From positions 1-64,000 of the forward strand of contig WRMH01000007.1 of NCBI GenBank assembly GCA_009777235.1: a stretch of 64,000 nucleotides of DNA, in the 5' to 3' direction. Within the stretch, counting starts at the first letter, position 1, and each line of letters begins with the position of its first letter. The notes beneath the pieces were generated by a model. That model ran no database searches. It was given only the letters and a program-made list of their open reading frames with translations, and was not told where the DNA came from. Shown here piece by piece: positions 1-7,400 of the stretch. A program made the translations under genes and the position numbers. This DNA comes from Oscillospiraceae bacterium. GTDB lineage: Bacteria > Bacillota > Clostridia > Oscillospirales > Oscillospiraceae.

Positions 1-73
1 ACTTCGCGGACAGCCCGCCTTCGGTAACTGCCACCACTACCTGAACTCTTTGTTCATAACTGTATTTTGCCAT
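1..73 (-). CDS. IS3/IS150-family transposase OrfA, N-terminal fragment
   Basis: Only the first 24 codons lie in the window; the gene runs off the left edge. The start ATG at 71-73 (minus) is preceded by a good ribosome site, GGAGGTG, at 81-87. The peptide begins MAKYSYEQRVQVV and continues to GGLSAK, which resembles the helix-turn-helix start of IS3-family OrfA proteins that bind the element ends. A terminal-repeat-like sequence lies just upstream at 103-127, as expected for an IS150-type left end. The family call rests on this short stretch plus the terminus, so the exact IS group is uncertain. Confidence 0.65.
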   Translation of the reverse strand, partial: MAKYSYEQRVQVVVAVTEGGLSAK

Positions 74-188
74 GAAAGTGCACCTCCAAAATTTTAGATT
101 TTTGTCTAACTTTTGGGGTGCATTTCATTTCGCGGACAATATACAGAAACAGCACAAGTGCCAAAATTGCAAAAATCCATTCTATCAT
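54..188 (-). pseudogene. small single-span membrane peptide gene truncated by the IS
   Basis: From ATG 188 (minus) the frame reads MIEWIFAILALVLFLYIVRE, a single hydrophobic span, and then crosses into the IS terminus at 127/128. It continues with about 24 residues of IS-derived sequence to a stop at 54-56. The ribosome site AAAGGAGGTG is near perfect and the gene has its own strong promoter (270-298). The length and hydrophobic profile are like type I toxin or holin-like peptides, but I do not recognise a named family. The native C-terminus is lost, so it is probably inactive or altered. Before insertion it would have been divergent from the mazEF module to its right. Confidence 0.45.
103..127 (-). 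mobile_element. left terminal repeat of an IS3/IS150-like element
   Basis: Read on the minus strand the sequence starts TGAAATGCACCCCAAAAG and ends TTAGACA, which looks like the outer end of IS150-group elements (TG at the tip, then a CCCCAAAA block and GTTAGACA). It sits 30 bases before the OrfA start codon, the expected spacing. The rest of the element and the right end lie outside the window, so target duplication cannot be checked. Confidence 0.6.
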
Positions 189-196
189 GAGCCTCA

Positions 197-210
197 CCTC
201 CTTTCGGAGG
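197..210 (-). promoter_or_regulatory. hairpin covering the Shine-Dalgarno of the small peptide gene
   Basis: On the minus strand the RNA would read CCTCC-GAAA-GGAGG, a 5-bp stem with a GAAA tetraloop in which the GGAGG of the ribosome site forms the 3' arm. Translation of the peptide would need this hairpin to open. A second perfect stem, GTCTCGC-TT-GCGAGAC, lies upstream in the leader at 237-252. Confidence 0.5.
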
Positions 211-269
211 ATTAGCTAACCGCCTACCGTTGAAGCGTCTCGCTTGCGAGACAGGGCAACGCCGTATAC

Positions 270-298
270 ATTCTATCTCCGATTAACGAGGGTGTCAA
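270..298 (-). promoter_or_regulatory. sigma-A-type promoter of the truncated small peptide gene
   Basis: On the minus strand a consensus -35 TTGACA (293-298) is followed after 17 bases by TAGAAT (270-275). Transcription would begin near 263 and give a leader of about 75 bases with two hairpins before the ATG at 188. Confidence 0.65.
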
Positions 299-305
299 GC
301 CAATC

Positions 306-346
306 TTTACCTATCCGCATAGGCTATTTACCTATCAGCATAGGCT
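306..346. repeat. two tandem 20-bp palindrome-bearing repeats (possible operator)
   Basis: TTTACCTATC-GCATAGGCT occurs at 306-325 and again at 327-346 with a 21-bp period. Each contains an inverted repeat CCTAT-N4-ATAGG (310-323 and 331-344). The pair sits between the divergent promoters at 270-298 (minus) and 406-434 (plus), two helical turns apart, which suits a cooperative repressor site. No regulator is identified. Confidence 0.35.
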
Positions 347-405
347 GTGCGGACACAACGCATCCGGGATCGCCGCAAAAATGTCCGCTTGGCTTGAAGT
401 TTGTC

Positions 406-434
406 TTTACGGACGGATTTTTGCATGGTATGAT
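406..434 (+). promoter_or_regulatory. promoter of mazEF module 1
   Basis: TTTACG (406-411), a 17-base spacer and TATGAT (429-434) lie 47 bases before the GTG start of the antitoxin gene. The rest of the 1-480 interval holds the IS end, the small peptide gene and the paired palindromes. Confidence 0.5.
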
Positions 435-480
435 GACGCTATATAAATAATTTTGTAGAAAGAACAGGAGGGCACTCTCA

Positions 481-720
481 GTGACAACACAAATTGCTAA
501 ATGGGGCAATGGTCAAGGCATCAAGATAGAGGCAAGCCTTCTCCATCGCATAGGTCTTTCCGTCGGCGACACGGTTGATGTTGTCAAGCTCAATGAATCA
601 ATTGTGATTAAGCCTCAAAACCGTCGCGACCTCGATTGGTATCTCCAAGATTACGAGCGGCCCGATGGCGATGTGGGGTGGGTAGACGAACACGATCCAA
701 GGGGGCGCGAAATATGGTAA
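481..720 (+). CDS. mazE: MazE-like AbrB-fold antitoxin
   Basis: This 79-residue protein would be the labile antitoxin of a MazEF module: it binds its own promoter through an AbrB/SpoVT swapped-hairpin domain and neutralises the toxin with its acidic tail. The N-terminus (TTQIAKWGNGQGIKI, then VGDTVDVV) is the typical MazE DNA-binding domain. The C-terminal half is acidic with a tryptophan-rich end (DVGWVDEHDPRGREIW), as expected for the toxin-binding tail. The start is GTG at 481, with AGGAGGG centred near 470. Its last codons overlap the mazF start (ATATGGTAA), indicating translational coupling. Confidence 0.85.
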   Translation: MTTQIAKWGNGQGIKIEASLLHRIGLSVGDTVDVVKLNESIVIKPQNRRDLDWYLQDYERPDGDVGWVDEHDPRGREIW

Positions 721-1058
721 AGCAAGGCGAAATATTTTACGTTGACTTCAGTCCCTCTAAAGGGCGGGAACAACAGGGCAACCGTCCCGCAATAGCCATT
801 AGCAGCACAAAATACAATTTTCGCACAGGCTTTGTCCTTGCTTGCCCCATAACAAGCACCCAAAGAGCTATGCGGGTTCGCATCCCTCTTGACGATAGGA
901 CAACCATACAGAGGGATCTTCTTTGCGAGCAAGTTCGAATCATAGACCTAAAATCCCGCCCACACCGCACCGTGGAGCACGCCCCCAGGGACATAGTATT
1001 CAAAATTCACGAAATAATCAATTCCATTTTGCTTCTGGACGAGGCACAATGTGGATAA
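714..1058 (+). CDS. mazF: MazF-like mRNA endoribonuclease toxin
   Basis: MazF toxins are small dimeric ribonucleases that cut single-stranded mRNA at short motifs. This protein is 114 residues, the usual length, if it starts at ATG 714 inside the end of mazE. It opens VKQGEIFYVDFSPSKG and has the family signature EQQGNRPAIAIS, then a strand-rich core containing ACPITS and LCEQVRIID. A longer reading from 636 would sit inside mazE in another frame and is unlikely. Coupling to mazE by a 7-base overlap matches the second module at 17484-18067. Confidence 0.88.
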   Translation: MVKQGEIFYVDFSPSKGREQQGNRPAIAISSTKYNFRTGFVLACPITSTQRAMRVRIPLDDRTTIQRDLLCEQVRIIDLKSRPHRTVEHAPRDIVFKIHEIINSILLLDEAQCG

Positions 1059-1103
1059 GGCGGCGGCTGTCTTGTGTTTTGGCAAAAGAGAAAGTTTATA
1101 AAT

Positions 1104-1754
1104 ATGAGAATGAGAAGAAAGCCAAATCTTGACCTGCGCATTGAAAAATGCTCTCACCTGTTGACAGAGCAGCCTTGCGCCATGCGCGGCAAGTGGCTGC
1201 AAGAACACGGTTCGGACGAGCTGCCATATGAAGAACTGCATATAGAGATCGGATGCGGAAAAGGTCTTTTTACGGTCGAAACCGCTTTAAACTCCGCCGA
1301 CGTGCTGTTTGCCGCGATAGAAAAAGAGCAAAACGCGCTTGTTATTGCTCTGGAGCGAGCCGCGCAGCAGACCGTGAAAAACATTCGCTTTGTTTGCGGT
1401 TTTGCCGAAAATTTATGTGATTATTTCGCGCCCGGAGAGGTGTCTCGCATATATATTAATTTTTGCGACCCTTGGCCCGCAAACAGGCACATTAAACGCC
1501 GCCTCACAAACCAAAGCTACTTGGAATCATACAAGACGATACTTTGCCCGGGCGGTGAAATACACCTTAAAACCGACAGCCTTCCTCTTTTTATGTACTC
1601 CCTCTCGGAGCTTGAAAAGAGCGGCTTTGAGATAATCGAAAAAACCTTTGACCTTCATAAAGACGGTATGGTTGGCGTGTTGACAGATTATGAGATAAAG
1701 TTTAACGAAGAAGAATCTGTGCCTATCTATCGCTGCACGGCGGCAGCCACTTAA
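1104..1754 (+). CDS. trmB: tRNA (guanine-N7-)-methyltransferase TrmB
   Basis: TrmB methylates N7 of G46 in the variable loop of tRNAs using S-adenosylmethionine. The protein has the SAM-binding loop IEIGCGKG at about residues 47-54 and the family motif INFCDPWP (about 118-125) followed by basic residues HIKRR. I chose ATG 1104 (MRMRRKPNLD) because TrmB proteins typically begin MRxRxKP; an upstream in-frame ATG at 1074 would add ten residues. At 216 residues it fits the family. The stop is one base before the next gene, so trmB and the glycosylase are probably one operon. No strong ribosome site is visible. Confidence 0.9.
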   Translation: MRMRRKPNLDLRIEKCSHLLTEQPCAMRGKWLQEHGSDELPYEELHIEIGCGKGLFTVETALNSADVLFAAIEKEQNALVIALERAAQQTVKNIRFVCGFAENLCDYFAPGEVSRIYINFCDPWPANRHIKRRLTNQSYLESYKTILCPGGEIHLKTDSLPLFMYSLSELEKSGFEIIEKTFDLHKDGMVGVLTDYEIKFNEEESVPIYRCTAAAT

Positions 1755-1755
1755 T

Positions 1756-2586
1756 ATGATAATTCAAGAATGTGAAAACAAAATACAGATTTCCGGCATT
1801 TTAGATTTTGACCTTACAAAGACTTTTGAGTGCGGCCAATGCTTTCGGTGGAACGCCGAATCCGCCGATATATATGTTGGCGTGGCTTTTGGCCGCGCCG
1901 TGCGTATATATAAAGAAAATAACGATATTTATATCACCTGTTCACGCACGGAATTTGAGGATATATGGAAAGGCTACTTCGATTTGGCGCGTGACTACGC
2001 AAAAATCCGCAAGCAGCTTGATGTTTCCGATTTCATGAATAAGGCCATACAGTACGGCGACGGCATACGGCTGCTGCGTCAAGAGCCTTGGGAAGCTCTT
2101 TGTTCTTTCATAATCTCGCAAAACAACCACATACCCAGAATAAAGGAAATAATCCGCCTGCTATGCACCGCCTTTGGCGATAAGATAATGTTTGACGGCA
2201 ACACATATTACAGCTTTCCGTGTGCTAAAACGCTTGCCCGGCTGCGCGAGGACGACTTGGCTCCCATAAAGAGCGGATATCGCGCCAAATATCTCATTGC
2301 GGCAGCGCAAGCCGTTTCGGGCGGCGTTCTCGATTTTGAAACCCTCTCGGGGCTTTCGCAAAATGAAGCGCGGCAGGTGCTTTTGAAATTGCCCGGCGTC
2401 GGCAATAAGGTGGCGGATTGCGTATTGCTTTTTGGGCTTCACATGATAGATGCGTTTCCTGTTGACGTTTGGATAAAGCGGGCTTTGTCGAAGTATTTTG
2501 ACCCGTCCTTTGATTTTACCGTTTTCTCTCCCTATGGCGGCATTGCTCAGCAATATCTGTTCTACTACGCTCGAAACAATATTTAG
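1756..2586 (+). CDS. ogg: 8-oxoguanine DNA glycosylase / AP lyase (OGG1 type)
   Basis: This base-excision repair enzyme removes 8-oxoguanine and nicks the abasic site. The 276 residues show the OGG layout: an N-terminal domain with ECGQCFRW (about 25-32), the helical motif QEPWEALCSFIISQNNHI (109-126), and a helix-hairpin-helix LPGVGNKVADC (212-222) with catalytic Lys218. The activating Asp237 is in FPVDVWIKRA. Both key residues are present. It begins one base after the trmB stop, so it is likely co-transcribed. Its 3' side runs into a repeat-rich spacer. Confidence 0.9.
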   Translation: MIIQECENKIQISGILDFDLTKTFECGQCFRWNAESADIYVGVAFGRAVRIYKENNDIYITCSRTEFEDIWKGYFDLARDYAKIRKQLDVSDFMNKAIQYGDGIRLLRQEPWEALCSFIISQNNHIPRIKEIIRLLCTAFGDKIMFDGNTYYSFPCAKTLARLREDDLAPIKSGYRAKYLIAAAQAVSGGVLDFETLSGLSQNEARQVLLKLPGVGNKVADCVLLFGLHMIDAFPVDVWIKRALSKYFDPSFDFTVFSPYGGIAQQYLFYYARNNI

Positions 2587-2684
2587 GGTATCTCGAATGA
2601 CATTGGGCGAAATAACTTCCCGCTTTATAACAAACGATAATGGGAATTGCGTCTGGAAATTCTGAAAGTAACTGGAAATATTTA

Positions 2685-2866
2685 ACAAAATCATAAGTCT
2701 CCCGCTTCTGCAAGCGGTGAGTTGCATTATAGCCGAAATCAGTGGTGAGTACAAGCTCCAACTGATTTTGTTAAAAACATCACGCGCATCTGCGCGAGAT
2801 GCAAACGCGTAGCGTTTGGGAGCCGAGCCGAATTCATTTCGGCGAAGGCGATATATTAAATTGACT
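2685..2866 (-). repeat. structured palindromic repeat, copy 1 (IS200/IS605-end-like)
   Basis: About 180 bp, repeated at 63092-63387 (where another element interrupts it). On the minus strand it starts TCAATTTAATATATCG and holds four successive hairpins: GCCGAA/TTCGGC, AAACGC/GCGTTT, a CATC..GATG stem, and CCGCTT/AAGCGG near the 3' end. A sub-block of about 94 bp is bounded by inverted repeats TTAACAAAATCA and TGATTTTGTTAA (2683-2776). The terminal ACTCACCGCTT..AAGCGGGAGACTT block resembles the right ends and guide-RNA scaffolds of IS200/IS605 elements, so it may be a non-autonomous relative. The remaining part of 2587-2864 shows nothing else. It abuts the stop codon of the next gene. Confidence 0.55.
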
Positions 2867-4076
2867 ATGTATCCATCAATAAGAATTCCCGGATGTTTTG
2901 ATGTTGTATCCCGTCGCGGCTCATATCCAGCTCATCCATAGAAACTACATATTTGGGGAAATTATCTTTGATTTCATAGTAAACGTCGAACTCCCGCTTG
3001 ATAGTTTCATCGGTTGCGAGGAGATAGCAAACCTGAATATATATCCGCTTTTCGTCACGAACTCCCACGAAGTCAATTTCTTTTTCGCCGACGCGTCCGA
3101 CCGTAACATCATATCCTCGCCGCCAAAGCTCCAAGCAAACCATATTCTCCAACACCAGCTCAATATCACGTTCATTATAGCCATAGACCGCTTGACGCAG
3201 ACCGTGGTCAGCGACATAATACTTCTCATTTACCTGAAGCATCTTTTTTCCCGGAATCTCTTGACGCTTGACTCTCCCGAACAAATATGCTTCTTCGCAA
3301 AAATTTAAATAGTTCAAAACGGTTTCAGGGGCTACGATTCTGTTCTCGCTTTTGAAATACGCAGATATGCTGTTCGACGAAAAGGTCTTGCCGATATTTG
3401 CCATTACATAGCCGATGATGCGCTCTAACAAATCCACATCACGGATTTTATTGCGTTTCACAATATCCTTGATAACAACCGAAGTATGGAGATCTTTCAA
3501 ATATTGTTTTGAATCTCGTTCATTCAAATTCGCGTTTATAAGAAGCGGCAGACCACCTTGCTTCAGATATTGTCTAAACAGCTCTGCATCTGATGATTTC
3601 GGCAACTTTTCACGCATTGCGGTGTCAAATTCGCGGAAAGAGAAGGGGTATACCTGAATTTGGATATACCTTCCCGATAGCTTTGTGGAGAACTCTCCTG
3701 CAAGCATCTTTGAGTTAGAGCCGGTGATGTATATATCGGCATCGGAATTTACTCGCAGAGAATTGATGCAGGTCTCCCAGTCTTCTACCTCTTGAAGCTC
3801 GTCTAAAAATAAGTACGACCGACCATGCGCCGCATCCATTTGACTTTTTAAATAATCGTGCAGCACTTTTGCATCTTTTAGATGGTCGAAGCTCATGTCC
3901 TCAAAGTTGATAACAATCATATTGTCCGGGGATACGCCTTTTTCTTTCAGTTCTTCCCGGACTAATTCCAGCATGACCGACTTGCCGCTTCTGCGCAGTC
4001 CGGTCATAATTTTTACAAGCTCAGTCTGATCGATAAACCCTCTGAGTTTTTCCATATACGTTTCACGCCAAATCAT
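2865..4076 (-). CDS. AAA-family ATPase with DUF4143 C-terminal domain
   Basis: This 403-residue protein has a Walker A loop GLRRSGKS (26-33), a Walker B-like strand YLFLDELQEV (88-97, with Asp92 and Glu93) and a sensor-like TGSNSKML. These are typical of the large family of 'ATP-binding protein, DUF4143' proteins common in gut anaerobes. The C-terminal half (about 200-403) carries the DUF4143 region, ending with a possible nuclease-like GEKEIDFVGVRD stretch. The family's function is not established; roles in defence or mobile-element maintenance have been suggested. The start at 4076 has GGAGGTG at the right distance. It is an isolated gene, flanked by a structured repeat at its stop codon and repeat-rich DNA upstream. 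Confidence 0.85.
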   Translation of the reverse strand: MIWRETYMEKLRGFIDQTELVKIMTGLRRSGKSVMLELVREELKEKGVSPDNMIVINFEDMSFDHLKDAKVLHDYLKSQMDAAHGRSYLFLDELQEVEDWETCINSLRVNSDADIYITGSNSKMLAGEFSTKLSGRYIQIQVYPFSFREFDTAMREKLPKSSDAELFRQYLKQGGLPLLINANLNERDSKQYLKDLHTSVVIKDIVKRNKIRDVDLLERIIGYVMANIGKTFSSNSISAYFKSENRIVAPETVLNYLNFCEEAYLFGRVKRQEIPGKKMLQVNEKYYVADHGLRQAVYGYNERDIELVLENMVCLELWRRGYDVTVGRVGEKEIDFVGVRDEKRIYIQVCYLLATDETIKREFDVYYEIKDNFPKYVVSMDELDMSRDGIQHQNIREFLLMDT

Positions 4077-4270
4077 TTTTCAAACACCTCCATTTTGATA
4101 TTATGCTTATTATAACTGATTTGATTTGAAATTTCAACTATTGTTTCAGATATAACCTTAACAACATCATTTTTGGCGAGCGGGTTAAGTTATATTTTGT
4201 ATAATAAGCATTTTTCCGCGTATGCTTTGATATATATGCTGCGGTCATAGCGACGCTCATAGCGGCAGTC

Positions 4271-4379
4271 AAAAAGGTCATAAAACCATTCCTCCCCGAT
4301 CAATTGCGTCATCCCTGCGCAAACGATCGGACGCTCCGCGTCCATGCTCCGCTCTCGGAATGATTTTTATGACCTTTTT
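4271..4379. repeat. 100-bp palindromic element (family P), copy A
   Basis: The core 4276-4374 begins GGTCATAAAACCATTCC and ends GGAATGATTTTTATGACC, an inverted terminal repeat of about 17 bp. The interior contains CTCCCCGAT, GCGCAAACGATCGGACGCTCC and GCTCTCGG blocks. Flanking A5 and T6-7 extend the palindrome. Other copies are at 11179-11278, 32047-32146, 55968-56066 and 63128-63225. The rest of the 4077-4482 gap contains the terminator at 4406-4427 and nothing else I can identify. Confidence 0.8.
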
Positions 4380-4405
4380 TTACAATCATCACGCACACCA
4401 AACGG

Positions 4406-4427
4406 GAGGCTGCCTTGCGGCAGCCTC
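4406..4427. terminator. hairpin after surface protein 1
   Basis: GAGGCTGCC-TTGC-GGCAGCCTC is a perfect 9-bp stem located just past the stop of the minus-strand surface gene. An identical hairpin follows the second surface gene at 11593-11614. The T-rich tract is stronger on the plus-strand side here, so it may act in both directions. Confidence 0.6.
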
Positions 4428-4482
4428 GTTGATTTATTTTGCATATATTTATTTCCTTTCCTCTTTTTAATATCCCTTTCCT

Positions 4483-7400
4483 TTATTTGCTAAGTCCTTT
4501 TTCTTTGCGGCGGATAATTATAACCGCTGCTTCGAGGGCGAGGATCGCGGCGTGTGCAATCGTCCAAACATCCGTCATAATGATTTGGCCGTTCATGTCT
4601 TGGGTCAGCCAGAAGAGGATCACACTGGCAGCGGAGAGGATTATCGCGCTCAGCAGGTTTGCCTTTTTTCCTTTTTTTCCGCGCTTGCCGATGAGGGCTT
4701 GAAGAGCGACGATTGAGACAAGCAGCACTCCCAGCAAAGAGAGGATCAGGTTCGCGATTGCCAGAGTTCCCGTTCCTGTGCCGAATCTCGCGCCTATGTT
4801 GGCAAGCGGTGTTGACTGTCTGTTTGCGCCCGCGTATTCGTCGTCGTCAGCGTCGCCGACAAAACCGTCATCAGACAAGGGTCTCTCGGGGGTGGGTTCG
4901 GGTGTCCGCTCCGGGGTCGCTTCAGGCGTCGGTTCCGGGGTCGGCTCTGGTGTCGGTGCGGGGGTTGTTCCCTGTGTGCCCGCTGTGGTATCTTCTGTGC
5001 CCGGCTGTGCGGTCATCTGTGAGCCATTGCCGTCATCTGCTTCTGTCGCAAAGCTATCCATGTCGTCTTGACTTTGACCTTGATCATCATTGTCTACCGT
5101 GTTTTTGCCGTCGTCGTCGCCTTTGTCTTTGTCCCCGTCGCCGCCATCGGCGGCGGTATTATCGGCGGCGGTGCTGTTGTCGGGGTTGCAATCATCACAG
5201 TCACAATCGTCATCATGCTCATCGGCGTCGGGGTTGCAGTCATCGCAGTCACAATCATCGTCATGCTCATCGGCGACGATGCAGTCGTCACAGTCACAAT
5301 CGTCATCATGCGCACCGTCGCCTACGGCGCCGGGGTTGCAGTCATCACAGTCACAATCGTCGTCATGCTCATCGGCGTCGGGGTTGCAATCATCGCAGTC
5401 GCATCCGTCGTCATGCTCATCACCGTCGTCCTTGTCCTCTATAATATCGGCTGTGCCGTTTTCATCGGTTGCCCAAACAGCGTAGACATTCTCGTCTTTG
5501 TTTGTTATGGTGACATTTTCCAGCAGATTTACGGTGACAGAGGAATCTTTCGTCAAAAGGGGCAGCGGCTCGGCCGACCATCCGGCAAAGATAACGTCTA
5601 TTCCGTTTATCGGTGTGTGGGTCGCTTTTTTGCCGCTCACCGTGATCGTGGTATCTGTCAACAGTCCTACGGCGGGGGCGGGGATGTTTTCCACGTCGCC
5701 GCCCTGTGCGTTGGCATGGTAGGTCAGGGTGTATTGGTGCTCGCCATAGTCCGGCTCGCCGTTTTTGTTCATGTCGAAAGCCCAGATAGCATAGACGTTT
5801 TTGCTTTCATTCGTTATCACAATTTCTTCCAGCGGCTTCGGGGCTTTTGAGCCAACCGCTAAAATGGTGAGCGGGCTTTCCGACCAGTCGACAAAGATGA
5901 CGTCCGCTCCGCCTATCGGCGTATGGGTCAATTGCGCGGAGCTTAGCGTTATCGCGGTATCTTTCATCAGTCCGCCGACGGGAGTCGGGAGTCCGTATAC
6001 GTCGCCGCCCTGCTGTGCGTTTGCGAAGTAGGTCAGCGTGTATTTTGATTCTTGATAGTCCGGGATTCCGTCGCCATCGGTGTCTATCGCCCAGAGCGCA
6101 TAGACTGTCTCGTTTTTGTCCGTTATAGAAATCTCTTTGTGAAGAGCTTCCTCTACGGTGGCAGAGGCAGCGTCTTTATCAAAAGGTGAGTGCGCGGTGG
6201 CAGACCAGCCGACGAGAACCGTGCCGCTCCGCTCCGGCTTATGGCCTTCCGCCAACTCGGCCAGTATGTATGTACCGGGGAGCAGTCCGTCTACCGCTTT
6301 GTCCGGGCTGCCGCCGTTGGCGTCGAAGGTCACGGTGAATCTTTCGATCAAGCTGTCGGGGTCTGCCCAGTTTGCGGTGGCTGTCGCCTCGCCGGCGGGC
6401 ATTACGAACATTATGCTCTTGCCGCCCGGGAAAGTATACAGCGGGGCTATCTCTTCACTGCCTGCATCTGTCGTCACTGTCCAATGCGTGAAGATATATT
6501 TCTCCGGGTGTGTGCCCGCTTTGACGGTGACGTTTTCTCCGGCCAGGTAGTTTCCGGCGCCGCTCTCGCTGTCGTCCAAGTAGGAATCTTTCACTGTTAC
6601 CGGGTATTTCGCCATCGCGCCTTCACCCGGCAGATTCCAGAGGACGGTCACTGTCATGTTGTCTGTTACTTGTTCATTGTAAGACCACCAGCTTTGCTTG
6701 ATGTCCTGCTCGCGAGACGTTCCATTTTCGGGGACGATCTGCCAGCCTGTCGCCTCGGCGCCGACTATGCGGGAGGGGGGACCAAAGAAGCTGTTATTAT
6801 ATCTGTCGTCTATTTCGAATACTTCTCTCGCGCTAATCGAGCTCATATATGGTGTACCAAAATACTCATGGTCTTTGAAATTGGGGAACGCCGACCAGTT
6901 TGGGAAACCGGAGTAGTTGTTGATGCTGCCCAGACTCGTTCCTTCCTGCACGCCGGTCACGGTAAATGGCGCGAAGTCCCCAAAGCGACCCGGCATTACT
7001 GTGACGCTGTAGGTGGGTACCCAAATTGCTTTAACTGTGATGTCTTCCTCTGTCATGGTGTAGTAAGCATTTTCGGAGGTGTTCCAAGTGTATTCATATC
7101 CCTCTTCGTAAATCCTTACCCAATGTGAGAATACATAGCCGTCTGTGTGTGTTCCGGCCTTTACGTTTACCGTCTCGCCTTCCTTGAACTGACCCACGAA
7201 TTTGCGCTCAGGGGCAAACGCGTCGTCTACCCAATCGGTATGGTATGAATCCAGAACCGTCAGCGCGAAGGTTTCGTTGGGGTTATAGCTGCTGACGTCG
7301 GCTTTAAGTGCGTCGTCCGCCAGATATAGGTCGAAGCGCAAGCCTGATTCGGGAACTTTTATGCTGTCAGGGAAAAGATTGTTGGCCCATGCGCTGGTAT

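Noticed and set aside
636-713. Upstream extension of mazF from 636
   Set aside because: It lies within mazE in another frame, adds non-family sequence and would break the coupled-overlap arrangement seen at both modules.
5187-5440. Regular ~50-bp repeats resembling a CRISPR array
   Set aside because: The units are in frame inside one long coding sequence, encode an acidic Cys motif, have no unique spacers of constant length, and no cas genes are present.
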